From a bacterium (GTDB lineage: Bacteria > Bacillota > Clostridia > Oscillospirales > Acutalibacteraceae): 39,860 bases of DNA. Below, one piece after another: positions 7,823-14,959 of this stretch (positions within the stretch are counted from its first letter, which is position 1; each line of letters begins with the position of its first letter). The stretch lies in assembly GCA_020624805.1 (NCBI GenBank), contig JAHKVW010000024.1, forward strand, positions 1 through 39,860, given 5' to 3'. A program made the position numbers and the translations under genes. Under the pieces are notes generated by a model. That model searched no databases. It was not told the DNA's origin and worked only from the letters and a program-made list of their open reading frames with translations.

Positions 7823-7982
7823 TAGGATATATTATATATAGGAGAGGAAGCAAGGACGCGTTAACATAGGATAGAGTTTGGTTATGGATTTGCCGGTAAA
7901 AAACCTGTGATCCTGCACTGCTCCGTATTCCGGTGTAACATGATCTCTTCGTATCGATGAGCCAGAGAGGGTAGGGATTATT

Positions 7983-8483
7983 ATGTTTATGATGGCAATG
8001 GCAACCGACAAAGTGAAAGTGATCATTACCGACAGTCAAAAAAAGGTGCGTATTCCCACGGGGATGCGGATGCAGATCCGCCGCGCGTGTATAGCGGTAC
8101 TGCGTGAAGAAAAGTTCGAGGGCGACAGCGAGGTCTCGGTGACCTTTGTGGATAATGAAGAGATCCGAAAGCTGAACAAGGAGTTTCGGAACATCGATTC
8201 CGCGACCGACGTTCTCTCGTTCCCGCTGGGCGAGAACGGCGAGTATGACGTCAACCCCGATACCGGCGCAAAGCTCCTCGGCGACGTTGTCATTTCGATG
8301 GAACGCGCACAGCAACAGGCGACCGAGTACGGTCACAGCCTTGAGCGCGAGGTGTGTTACCTCACGGTACACAGCATGCTCCATCTGCTCGGCTACGATC
8401 ACATGGAGCCGCAGGAAAAAGCCGAGATGCGCATGAAGGAAGAAACCGTCATGGAGCGGATCGGACTGGAAAGAAGAATATAG
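7983..8483 (+). CDS. ybeY: Endoribonuclease YbeY (rRNA maturation factor)
   Basis: A metal-dependent single-strand RNase used in 16S rRNA 3'-end maturation and 70S quality control. The zinc-binding signature HSMLHLLGYDH places three histidines at 130, 134 and 140 of the 166-residue form. The segment DSATDVLSFPLGE (about 72-84) is also diagnostic. Several in-frame ATGs lie at the start (MFMMAMATDK), so the exact first codon is uncertain by up to six residues; the first one is used here. It is followed by a terminator. In many Firmicutes dgkA and cdd sit between ybeY and era; both are missing here. Confidence 0.94.
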   Translation: MFMMAMATDKVKVIITDSQKKVRIPTGMRMQIRRACIAVLREEKFEGDSEVSVTFVDNEEIRKLNKEFRNIDSATDVLSFPLGENGEYDVNPDTGAKLLGDVVISMERAQQQATEYGHSLEREVCYLTVHSMLHLLGYDHMEPQEKAEMRMKEETVMERIGLERRI

Positions 8484-8492
8484 ATCGGATGG

Positions 8493-8520
8493 GGCGCACG
8501 CAATAAAGCGTGCGCCTTAA
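8493..8520 (+). terminator. Hairpin terminator after ybeY
   Basis: A 9-bp stem (GGCGCACGC with GCGTGCGCC) has an AATAAA loop and a weak TTAAATTA tail. The T-run is short, so termination may be partial. Confidence 0.65.
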
Positions 8521-8549
8521 ATTACGGCGGCAAAAATTCGTATAGGTTA

Positions 8550-8578
8550 TTGACAATCCCGCCGTTTTTCGGTATAAC
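8550..8578 (+). promoter_or_regulatory. SigA promoter of era
   Basis: TTGACA, 17-nt spacer, TATAAC. It predicts a leader of about 25 nt containing AAAGGA before the era ATG. Confidence 0.87.
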
Positions 8579-8609
8579 AATGGTTGATAAAAGATAAAGG
8601 AAACAGATT

Positions 8610-9524
8610 ATGAACAACAAGCAAAGATCCGTATTCGTTACCATCGTCGGCATCCCGAATGTCGGCAAAAGCTCCATCCTGAACCGCCTCTTGGGGCACA
8701 AGATCGCGATCGTCAGCTCCAAGCCCCAGACGACCCGCACCCGCATCACGGGCGTCCTGACGGACGGCGATGATCAGCTGGTGTTCATTGATACCCCCGG
8801 ACTCCTGAAGCCCCGCAATGAGCTGGGCGAGTATATGGTCAAGGCGATCAACGAGAGCGTGCAGGGCGGCGACGTCGCCGTGCTGACGGTCGAAGCCGCG
8901 GGCGGCGTTCGTAAGGGCGAGCTGAGCCTGATCGAAAAGCTCAAAAAATCAAATATGCCCGCGATTTTGGCGATCAACAAGATCGATATGTTGAAGAATA
9001 AAAAGGAAGAGCTGATGGAGGCGATCCTCGCCTACAGCGAGCTGTACAACTTTGACGCGGTCGTGCCGATCTCCGCGCAGACCGGCGAGGGCTTTCCGGC
9101 GCTGATGGACGAGTTGAAAAAGCACTGTGTCGAGGGCGGCCATTTCTTTGACGACGACGCGCTGACCGATCAGCCCGAGAAGGTGATCGTCTCCGAGATC
9201 ATCCGCGAGAAGATCCTCAGACTGTGCGACAAGGAGATCCCCCACGGTACCGCGGTGGTGATCGAGAGCCTCAAGGAGCGCGACGGGGGCGATATCATGG
9301 ATATCGAAGCGACCATCTTCTGTGAGCGCGACTCCCACAAGGGCATCATCATCGGCAAAAAGGGCGCCATGCTCAAGAAGATCTCGACCTACGCACGGCA
9401 GGATATCGAGCGCTTCTTCGGCTGCAAGGTGAATCTGCAAACATGGGTCAAGGTCAAGGAGGACTGGCGCAACCGCCGCGCCCTGCTGACGAACTTCGGC
9501 TATGATAAAAAGAGCTTTGAATGA
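8610..9524 (+). CDS. era: GTPase Era
   Basis: Era is an essential GTPase that binds the 3' end of 16S rRNA and acts in 30S assembly. The 304-residue protein has G1 GIPNVGKS (14-21), G2 near TTRTR (41-45), G3 DTPG (61-64), G4 NKID (123-126) and G5 SAQTGE (155-160). A C-terminal KH domain carries GIIIGKKG (245-252). AAAGGA lies 8 nt upstream of the ATG. It has its own promoter and terminator, so it seems to be transcribed apart from ybeY and recO. Confidence 0.97.
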   Translation: MNNKQRSVFVTIVGIPNVGKSSILNRLLGHKIAIVSSKPQTTRTRITGVLTDGDDQLVFIDTPGLLKPRNELGEYMVKAINESVQGGDVAVLTVEAAGGVRKGELSLIEKLKKSNMPAILAINKIDMLKNKKEELMEAILAYSELYNFDAVVPISAQTGEGFPALMDELKKHCVEGGHFFDDDALTDQPEKVIVSEIIREKILRLCDKEIPHGTAVVIESLKERDGGDIMDIEATIFCERDSHKGIIIGKKGAMLKKISTYARQDIERFFGCKVNLQTWVKVKEDWRNRRALLTNFGYDKKSFE

Positions 9525-9543
9525 TACCTTTATTCAAAAGTCT

Positions 9544-9568
9544 GCTCCCTCAAATGAGGGAGCTTTTG
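9544..9568 (+). terminator. Intrinsic terminator after era
   Basis: An 8-bp stem GCTCCCTC-AAAT-GAGGGAGC is followed by TTTTGTTA. Confidence 0.88.
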
Positions 9569-9631
9569 TTATATAGAAGATACTTTTCTTTTCAGATACG
9601 CACTGCGGTTATGCGGATTGCAAAGCATATT

Positions 9632-9746
9632 TGTAGGGTACGGCATTTATGACGTACCGAAGATCATCCGCATGATTGTAATGTCGATCCGGGAACAGAA
9701 AAAATGCTGTTCTCATGCGGCACGTCGACAAGCGCCGTGCCCTACA
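9632..9746. repeat. Inverted-repeat element with TGTAGGGTACGGC ends (second copy)
   Basis: The left end is TGTAGGGTACGGC (9632-9644) and GACGTACCG (9651-9659). The right end is the inverted, slightly diverged GCGGCACGTC (9717-9726) and GCCGTGCCCTACA (9734-9746). Its ends match those of the element at 146-351. The rest of 9569-9964 contains only promoter-like sites. Confidence 0.6.
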
Positions 9747-9809
9747 GAGAAGGGATTATCTTTCCTGCTTATGCTGTATATTCTTTCCCGTTTTCGGTCG
9801 AGATTCCTC

Positions 9810-9838
9810 TTGATATGACCATTTATTTATGATAGAAT
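9810..9838 (+). promoter_or_regulatory. Candidate distal promoter of yqzL-recO
   Basis: TTGATA, 17-nt spacer, TAGAAT. It would give a leader of about 120 nt to yqzL. A second candidate lies closer, at 9905-9933. Confidence 0.6.
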
Positions 9839-9904
9839 CAATATGTAGTGGTTTCTGACGAAATCAGCGACCGTTTACGAATATTTTCCATCTACATATT
9901 TCAC

Positions 9905-9933
9905 GCGATAATGTAGCCCCGGCTCGGTATAAT
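9905..9933 (+). promoter_or_regulatory. Candidate proximal promoter of yqzL-recO
   Basis: A perfect TATAAT -10 (9928-9933) sits 17 nt after a poor -35 (GCGATA). It may need an activator, or may be secondary to the promoter at 9810. Confidence 0.45.
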
Positions 9934-9964
9934 AACCCTATACCATTGAAAAGGGAATGATCGT

Positions 9965-10129
9965 GTGAAAGACGAAAAAGAAGCGTGGAGAGCGTTTACC
10001 GAAAGCGGCAGCGTGATGGATTATCTGGCGTATAAAGAGATCCAATCTCAGCACGGCGGTGAACAGCAAGAGGGTAAGGATGAAGTTCAAAACCAAGGGT
10101 CTGATCATCAAACAGCAGAATATCGGTGA
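9965..10129 (+). CDS. yqzL: Short YqzL-like protein overlapping recO
   Basis: A 54-codon reading frame begins with GTG at 9965, with AGGGA 8 nt upstream, and ends at TGA 10127-10129. Its translation begins VKDEKEAWRAFTESGSVMDY and continues LAYKEIQ. The Trp-x-x-Phe-x-x-[ST]-G-[SI]-x-x-x-Tyr-Leu pattern is that of the small YqzL family, found between era and recO in Bacillus and relatives. The function is unknown. It overlaps the recO start by 50 nt in another frame. Position, spacing and motif all support a real gene, although it is shorter than most gene callers report. Confidence 0.8.
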   Translation: MKDEKEAWRAFTESGSVMDYLAYKEIQSQHGGEQQEGKDEVQNQGSDHQTAEYR

Positions 10130-10823
10130 ACGTGACAGACTGGTATGGGTTTTGACGGAAAGTCACGGCATCCTGCGCGCTTTTGCACGCGGCGCCAAAA
10201 ACATCAAAAGCCCTAAGTGCGCCGGCACGGGGCTTTTATCATATTCGGCGCTGACAATCTTTGAGGGGCGCGACAGCTACAGCATCGACGAGGCGGAGGC
10301 GCTCGAGCAGTTCATCGGACTGCGCTCCGATATTGAGGATATGTCGCTCGCGCAGTATTTCTGCGAGCTGTGTCTGAACCTCTGTCCGACGGGACAGGAG
10401 GCAAAGGAGCAGCTGCGGCTGGCGCTCAATTCGATCTATCTTTTGTCGAACAAAAAGCGCCCCGCATTGCAGATCAAGATCTGCTTTGAAATGCGGCTGA
10501 TCACCTTGTGCGGCTATATGCCCGACCTCGTGATGTGCGATATCTGCGGTACCTATGAAGCGCCCGAAATGGTCTTTGTGCCCCATACCGGAAAGCTCTA
10601 CTGCGCATCCTGTGCGGATCAGCACGCTGTTCAGGGTGTGCGCCTGCCGATCGCTTCGATCACGGCGCTCAGACATACCGTGTACGCGGATTTCGATAAG
10701 CTCTTTTCCTTTGAGCTCAAAGAAGAGCTCTTAGAACCGTTGTCCCTCGCGTCGGAGCGCTATGTCGCCTACATGACGCAAAAGGACTATCCGACCTTAC
10801 AATTTTATAAAGCGATGTTATAG
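10080..10823 (+). CDS. recO: DNA repair protein RecO
   Basis: RecO acts in the RecF pathway, loading RecA and annealing ssDNA at gaps. The 247-residue protein has an N-terminal OB fold (KTKGLIIKQQNIGERDRLVWVLT-like start, residues 3-25) and the family's zinc-binding cysteines, CDICGTYE and YCASC, at about 155-187. ATG 10080 is chosen because AGAGGG lies about 6 nt upstream and MKFKTKGLII matches the family start. The frame is open 21 nt further upstream to a GTG, but that region is the 3' coding part of yqzL. The tail is not followed by a simple terminator but by a family A repeat. Confidence 0.94.
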   Translation: MKFKTKGLIIKQQNIGERDRLVWVLTESHGILRAFARGAKNIKSPKCAGTGLLSYSALTIFEGRDSYSIDEAEALEQFIGLRSDIEDMSLAQYFCELCLNLCPTGQEAKEQLRLALNSIYLLSNKKRPALQIKICFEMRLITLCGYMPDLVMCDICGTYEAPEMVFVPHTGKLYCASCADQHAVQGVRLPIASITALRHTVYADFDKLFSFELKEELLEPLSLASERYVAYMTQKDYPTLQFYKAML

Positions 10824-10860
10824 GTTCCCTTATAAGGGTCTCAAATAGATGATGTCAGCT

Positions 10861-11081
10861 AAAGGCTTCTCCTCGGGGAGAAGCTGTCACCATAGGTGAC
10901 TGATGAGGGGCAAACGTTTCCTTTTGAATTTGGATTCGGAGGGAATACAGTGAATCATGATATGGTTTTGAAAGTCCTGCCAAATTGAATCCGGAGAGAT
11001 TTGGAAGGGAAGTCCCCTCATCCGACCTTTTCAGCTCATCAGGAGCTGAAAAGCCCACCTTCCCCCTGAGGGGAAGGCTTT
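10861..11081. repeat. Structured repeat, family A, copy 1 (long variant)
   Basis: This copy begins with a GGCTTCTCCTCGGGGAGAAGC hairpin and GTCACC-ATA-GGTGAC, then TGATGAGGGG. After a divergent centre of about 110 bp comes CCCCTCATCCGACC, a CTTTTCAGCTC-ATCA-GGAGCTGAAAAG hairpin, then the end CCCACCTTCCCCCTGAGGGGAAGGCTTT. The order of modules is the same as at 16796, 34876 and 37969. It fills most of the recO-mutS2 gap. Confidence 0.7.
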
Positions 11082-11105
11082 ATATCACTATAAGGAATGC
11101 TGAAA

Positions 11106-13454
11106 ATGAACAGACATTTTAAAACACTGGAACTGGACAAAATCTTACATATGCTGTCGGAGGAGACCTCGATCGACGAGGCGGGCGAGCTGGCGCTTTC
11201 CGTCGAGCCGCAGTTTGACCTCGACAAGGTCGAGCGCCTTTTGACACAGACCGAGGACGCCCATATCCTGATCGGGCGGTTCGGCGCGCCGTCCTTCGGC
11301 GGGATCAGCAACGTGACCAACGCGCTGCGCCGTGCCGAGGCGGGTGGCTGTCTGAACACCTCGGAGCTGCTCTCGATCGCCCGCGCGCTGCGCGTCATCA
11401 AGGGCGTGCGTGACTGGCACGCACACTGTGCCGGTGTGAGCACCTCGCTGGACGGCTATTTCCGCACGCTGTATACCAACCCCAACCTCAGCGACCGCAT
11501 CACCACGTGCATCATCGGCGCGGATGAGATCTCGGACGGTGCGTCCAGAGAGCTTGCCGACATCCGCCGAAAAATGCGGATCGCCGCGTCCAAGGCGCGT
11601 GAGGTGCTGGACAAGATCATCCACTCCTCCACCTATCAAAAGTATTTGCAGGAGGCGATCATCACCCAGCGCGACGGCAGATATGTCGTCCCCGTCAAGC
11701 AGGAATTCCGCTCTCAGGTAGCGGGCTTGGTGCACGACACCTCGTCCTCGGGCTCGACCGTTTTTATCGAGCCGATGGGCGTCGTCAACGCGAACAACGA
11801 CATCCGCGTCCTCAAGGGCGAGGAAGAGAAAGAGATCGAGCGGATCCTTTTTGAGCTCAGCGGGCTGTGTGCCGGCTGCGCGACCGATATCATCGAAAGC
11901 TACAAAACACTGGTTCAGCTGAACCTGATCTTTGCCAAAGCGCATTTGGCTTATAAAATGAAAGCGGTGCGTCCCGTGATGAACGACAGCGGCGTGATCG
12001 AGCTGAAAGCGGCGCGTCATCCGCTGATCCCCAAGGATAAGGTCGTCCCCACGGATATCCGCTTGGGCGAGGACTTTGATACGCTGGTCATCACCGGCCC
12101 CAATACGGGCGGTAAGACCGTTTGTCTGAAAACGCTCGGACTGCTCACGCTGATGGCGATGTGCGGCATGATGGTGCCCGCGTCGGACAACTCGCGCCTG
12201 TCGGTATTCCGCCGCGTGCTGGTGGATATCGGCGACGAACAGAGCATCGAGCAGAGCCTGTCCACTTTCTCGGCGCACATCACGAACATCATCGGCATCC
12301 TGAAGCTATGCAACCGCTCTACCCTCGCGGTGATCGACGAGCTGGGCGCGGGTACCGATCCGGTCGAGGGCGCGGCTTTGGCGGTCGCTATCCTCGAAAA
12401 GCTCCGTGAACGCGGGGCGAAGATCGCCGCCACCACTCACTATTCCGAGCTCAAGGAATTCGCGCTGAAAACAGAAGGTGTGGAGAACGGCTGTTGTGAA
12501 TTCGACGTGACCACCCTGCGTCCGACCTATAAGCTGCTCATCGGCGTGCCCGGCAAGAGCAACGCCTTCGCGATCAGCAAGCGTCTGGGCATGGAGGACG
12601 ACGTCATCGAGCGCGCCAAGCTGCTGACCTCCTCCGAGAGCCGTCAGTTCGAGAACGTCGTCGAGAGCCTGGAGATCAGCCGCAAGGAGTTGGCGGACGA
12701 ACTGGAGAGAGCGAGAGAAGCGACCCTCGCCGCTCAGCAAAAACAGGCGCAGGCGGAAAAAGAGCTCGAGCGCGCCAAGGTCGAATCAAAGCGCGAGGTA
12801 GAGATGGCGAAGCACAAGGCACAGGAGCTTGCCGCCAGGACCAGAGCGCAGGCATACGCGATCATCGACGAGCTCGAACAGGCTAAGAAAAACCAAAGGT
12901 ATGAGGCGGAGCAAAAGGCGAAGTTCAAGACAGGCATGAAAGCGCTGGAAGAAACCGCCGATCCCGTCAAAGAGAGCGAGCAGGGCGATTACAAGCTGCC
13001 CCGACCGTTACAGGTCGGCGACAACGTCCTGATCTTCGACATCGATAAAAAGGCTGTCGTCCTCGAAAAGCCCGAAAAGGACAGCGTGCTGGTGCAGGCG
13101 GGCATCATCAAGACCCGCGTCAAACTCAACAACCTGCGGCTGTTGGAGGCGGAGAAGGTCACCGTGCCCAAGCGCCGTGAACGCACCGTCACCAAGGACG
13201 TCAAATCGCTCGCCAAAACCGAGATCGATGTGCGCGGACAGACCGCCGAAGAGGCGATCATGAGCGTGGACAGCGCTCTGGACAGCTGTATGCTCAGCAA
13301 TATCCATATGCTGACGATCATCCACGGCAAGGGCACCGGCGTGCTGCGCTCGCGCATCCAGCAGTATCTCAGACACCATAAGGCGGTCAAGAGCTTCCGA
13401 CTGGGCACCTTCGGCGAGGGTGAAAGCGGCGTGACGATCGTGGAATTGAAATAA
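11106..13454 (+). CDS. mutS2: Endonuclease MutS2
   Basis: MutS2 binds branched DNA or collided ribosomes and suppresses recombination or rescues ribosomes; it lacks the mismatch-binding domain of MutS. The 782-residue product has the helical core, the ATPase with Walker A GPNTGGKT (about 331-338), IDELGAGTDP for Walker B, and THYSELK. A long coiled coil follows at about 510-620, and a C-terminal Smr nuclease domain has DVRGQTAEEA and IIHGKGTG. ATG 11106 is chosen over 11097, because AAGGA abuts the earlier ATG but lies 9 nt before this one. It heads a run of plus-strand genes. Confidence 0.95.
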   Translation: MNRHFKTLELDKILHMLSEETSIDEAGELALSVEPQFDLDKVERLLTQTEDAHILIGRFGAPSFGGISNVTNALRRAEAGGCLNTSELLSIARALRVIKGVRDWHAHCAGVSTSLDGYFRTLYTNPNLSDRITTCIIGADEISDGASRELADIRRKMRIAASKAREVLDKIIHSSTYQKYLQEAIITQRDGRYVVPVKQEFRSQVAGLVHDTSSSGSTVFIEPMGVVNANNDIRVLKGEEEKEIERILFELSGLCAGCATDIIESYKTLVQLNLIFAKAHLAYKMKAVRPVMNDSGVIELKAARHPLIPKDKVVPTDIRLGEDFDTLVITGPNTGGKTVCLKTLGLLTLMAMCGMMVPASDNSRLSVFRRVLVDIGDEQSIEQSLSTFSAHITNIIGILKLCNRSTLAVIDELGAGTDPVEGAALAVAILEKLRERGAKIAATTHYSELKEFALKTEGVENGCCEFDVTTLRPTYKLLIGVPGKSNAFAISKRLGMEDDVIERAKLLTSSESRQFENVVESLEISRKELADELERAREATLAAQQKQAQAEKELERAKVESKREVEMAKHKAQELAARTRAQAYAIIDELEQAKKNQRYEAEQKAKFKTGMKALEETADPVKESEQGDYKLPRPLQVGDNVLIFDIDKKAVVLEKPEKDSVLVQAGIIKTRVKLNNLRLLEAEKVTVPKRRERTVTKDVKSLAKTEIDVRGQTAEEAIMSVDSALDSCMLSNIHMLTIIHGKGTGVLRSRIQQYLRHHKAVKSFRLGTFGEGESGVTIVELK

Positions 13455-13523
13455 GAAATAAGGAAAAGGAAAGCGGGTCGTCCCGACAGACGATCCCTTG
13501 AACCATACATATAGGGGTAAGAT

Positions 13524-14336
13524 ATGAAAAAACTTGGGGCATTATTGTTGGCGGCGATGTTACTGCTTGCCGGCTGCGCGAAAAATGCCGAATCAACGCC
13601 TGACACCGCGACTGTCGATGAAGCGACACAAGCGCCGACGCAGTCTCCGACTCAGGCGCCGACCCTGCCGCCCACCGAGCCGCCTACGATCGATGAACTG
13701 GCGCAGAAGGAGTTCGACAGGATCCTGAACGGCTCCTATGCCGATTACGCGCAGCTCGAGGATGTTGAGGCGCTCAACCAGATGAACGGTATGCAGGCGG
13801 GATGCGAGGCGCTCGCCCTGACCGCCGCGCTGAACCATTTCGGCTATGATCTGGATATCGACGACATCGTGGACGATTACATGGTCTACGACAATAATTT
13901 CGTCATCGGCTACTGCGGCAATCCGCGCCGATTCTATGACGGATCGGGCATCTATCCGCCGGGCATGGTGACGACAACATGGAATTTTATCGAAGAAAAC
14001 GACGCGGAGCTCTATCCCTTCGATACAACAGGGCTGACGATGAATGAGCTGTACCGCTTTGTCGACGCCGGATGTCCGGTGCTGATCTGGACGACCTACG
14101 ACCGCAACAGCCCCCGCATCGAGCAGTATAAGGAGTACGACGACATTGATTATCCGTGGTATGATACGGAGCACTGCGTCTGTCTGTTCGGCTATGATCT
14201 GGAGGATAACGAGGTCAAGATCGCCGATTCATGGGGCGGCGTCGAAAAGTGGGAGGACGCCGACCGCTTTGAAAAGGTGTACGACGAGGTCGGACAGTTC
14301 TCGATGGTCTTGATGGATACATCAAAGTTGAAATAA
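13524..14336 (+). CDS. Lipoprotein with C39-like papain-fold peptidase domain
   Basis: The 270-residue protein has a signal peptide with lipobox LAGC (Cys18), a Thr/Pro-rich linker (PTQSPTQAPTLPPTEPPT, about 38-55), and a Peptidase_C39_2-type domain from about 85. Candidate catalytic residues are Cys94 in MQAGCEA, His217 in TEHCVCLFGYD and Asp235 in IADSWGG, the family's Cys-His-Asp order. The substrate is unknown; C39-like lipoproteins may act on peptides or wall proteins outside the cell. It lies 69 nt after mutS2, with GGGGTAAG before the ATG. A short GGCGGG...CCCGCC hairpin follows (14347-14366), without a T-run. Confidence 0.88.
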   Translation: MKKLGALLLAAMLLLAGCAKNAESTPDTATVDEATQAPTQSPTQAPTLPPTEPPTIDELAQKEFDRILNGSYADYAQLEDVEALNQMNGMQAGCEALALTAALNHFGYDLDIDDIVDDYMVYDNNFVIGYCGNPRRFYDGSGIYPPGMVTTTWNFIEENDAELYPFDTTGLTMNELYRFVDAGCPVLIWTTYDRNSPRIEQYKEYDDIDYPWYDTEHCVCLFGYDLEDNEVKIADSWGGVEKWEDADRFEKVYDEVGQFSMVLMDTSKLK

Positions 14337-14344
14337 TAATCTGT

Positions 14345-14368
14345 AGGGCGGGGGCTTGCTCCCGCCGA
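14345..14368. repeat. Short GC-rich hairpin of the TGTAGGG type
   Basis: The hairpin TGTAGGGCGGGGGCTTGCTCCCGCC-type structure (GGCGGG paired with CCCGCC) sits between two genes. It begins with the same TGTAGGG as the ends of the element at 9632, so it may be a remnant of a similar repeat or a weak terminator. Confidence 0.4.
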
Positions 14369-14393
14369 AAACTGATAGGATAAAGGAAACAAC

Positions 14394-14864
14394 ATGTTCA
14401 GAAAAATGCGGCGCTTCAAACAGCAATTGACAAACGAAGAATGTGAGAGCATCCTCCGCACCCAAAAACGCGGGGTATTGGCGGTGCTCGGCGATAGGGG
14501 CTATCCCTACGCTGTACCGCTCAATTTTGTCTATGATAACGGCTGTATCTATTTTCACTCTGCCGTTGAGGGGCACAAGCTTGACGCGATCCGCGCCTGC
14601 GACAAAGGCTCGTTCAATGTGCTCGGTGAGTCGCAAAAGGCGGATGACGGCTGGTCGTATTTCTTCGACAGCGTCACGGCGTTCGGTAGACTGCGCGAGG
14701 TGACCGATCCCGTTGAAAAGACCGATCATCTTCGTCAGCTCGGCAATAAATATTTTCCCGATACCGCAATGACCGAAAGCGATATCCAAAAGAACGGCGG
14801 CAGATGCGCCGTGATCGAATTGAAGATCGAGCACATGACCGGCAAGCATGTGCATGAGAGATAA
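14394..14864 (+). CDS. Pyridoxamine 5'-phosphate oxidase-fold flavin-binding protein (NimA-like)
   Basis: A 156-residue split-barrel flavoprotein of the PNPOx-like / 5-nitroimidazole-resistance group. Visible features are the family start MFRKMRRFKQ, the strand region GVLAVLGDRGYPYAVPLNF (about 24-42) and FHSAVEGHKLDAIRA (about 54-68), where the family binds FMN or heme. Nim proteins reduce nitroimidazoles, but most members of this broad family have unknown substrates, so resistance should not be assumed. AAAGGA lies about 7 nt before the ATG. The neighbours are unrelated. Confidence 0.88.
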   Translation: MFRKMRRFKQQLTNEECESILRTQKRGVLAVLGDRGYPYAVPLNFVYDNGCIYFHSAVEGHKLDAIRACDKGSFNVLGESQKADDGWSYFFDSVTAFGRLREVTDPVEKTDHLRQLGNKYFPDTAMTESDIQKNGGRCAVIELKIEHMTGKHVHER

Positions 14865-14867
14865 AAT

Positions 14868-14929
14868 AGCCTCCCTTTCCTAAGGGAGGTGGCGCGGACG
14901 TCTGTCCGCGTCGGAGGGTTGCCGTTCGC
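14868..14929. repeat. Hairpin repeat, family B
   Basis: CTCCCTTTCCTAAGGGAG hairpin, then GGCGCGGACG-TCT-GTCCGCGTC hairpin, then GGAGGGTTGCCG. The module order is the same as at 1-60 and 29010-29056, with compensatory changes in the second stem. Confidence 0.6.
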
Positions 14930-14959
14930 ATGATTAAGAACGACGACGAAGGGGGTGAA

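Noticed and set aside
7823-7982. The 160-nt phoH-ybeY gap as a riboswitch or small gene
   Set aside because: No conserved aptamer core and only an 8-codon frame (ATG near 7884) could be found.
14394-14864. Nitroimidazole resistance gene (nim)
   Set aside because: The PNPOx-like fold is clear, but sequence alone does not separate true Nim reductases from the large family of unknown function.
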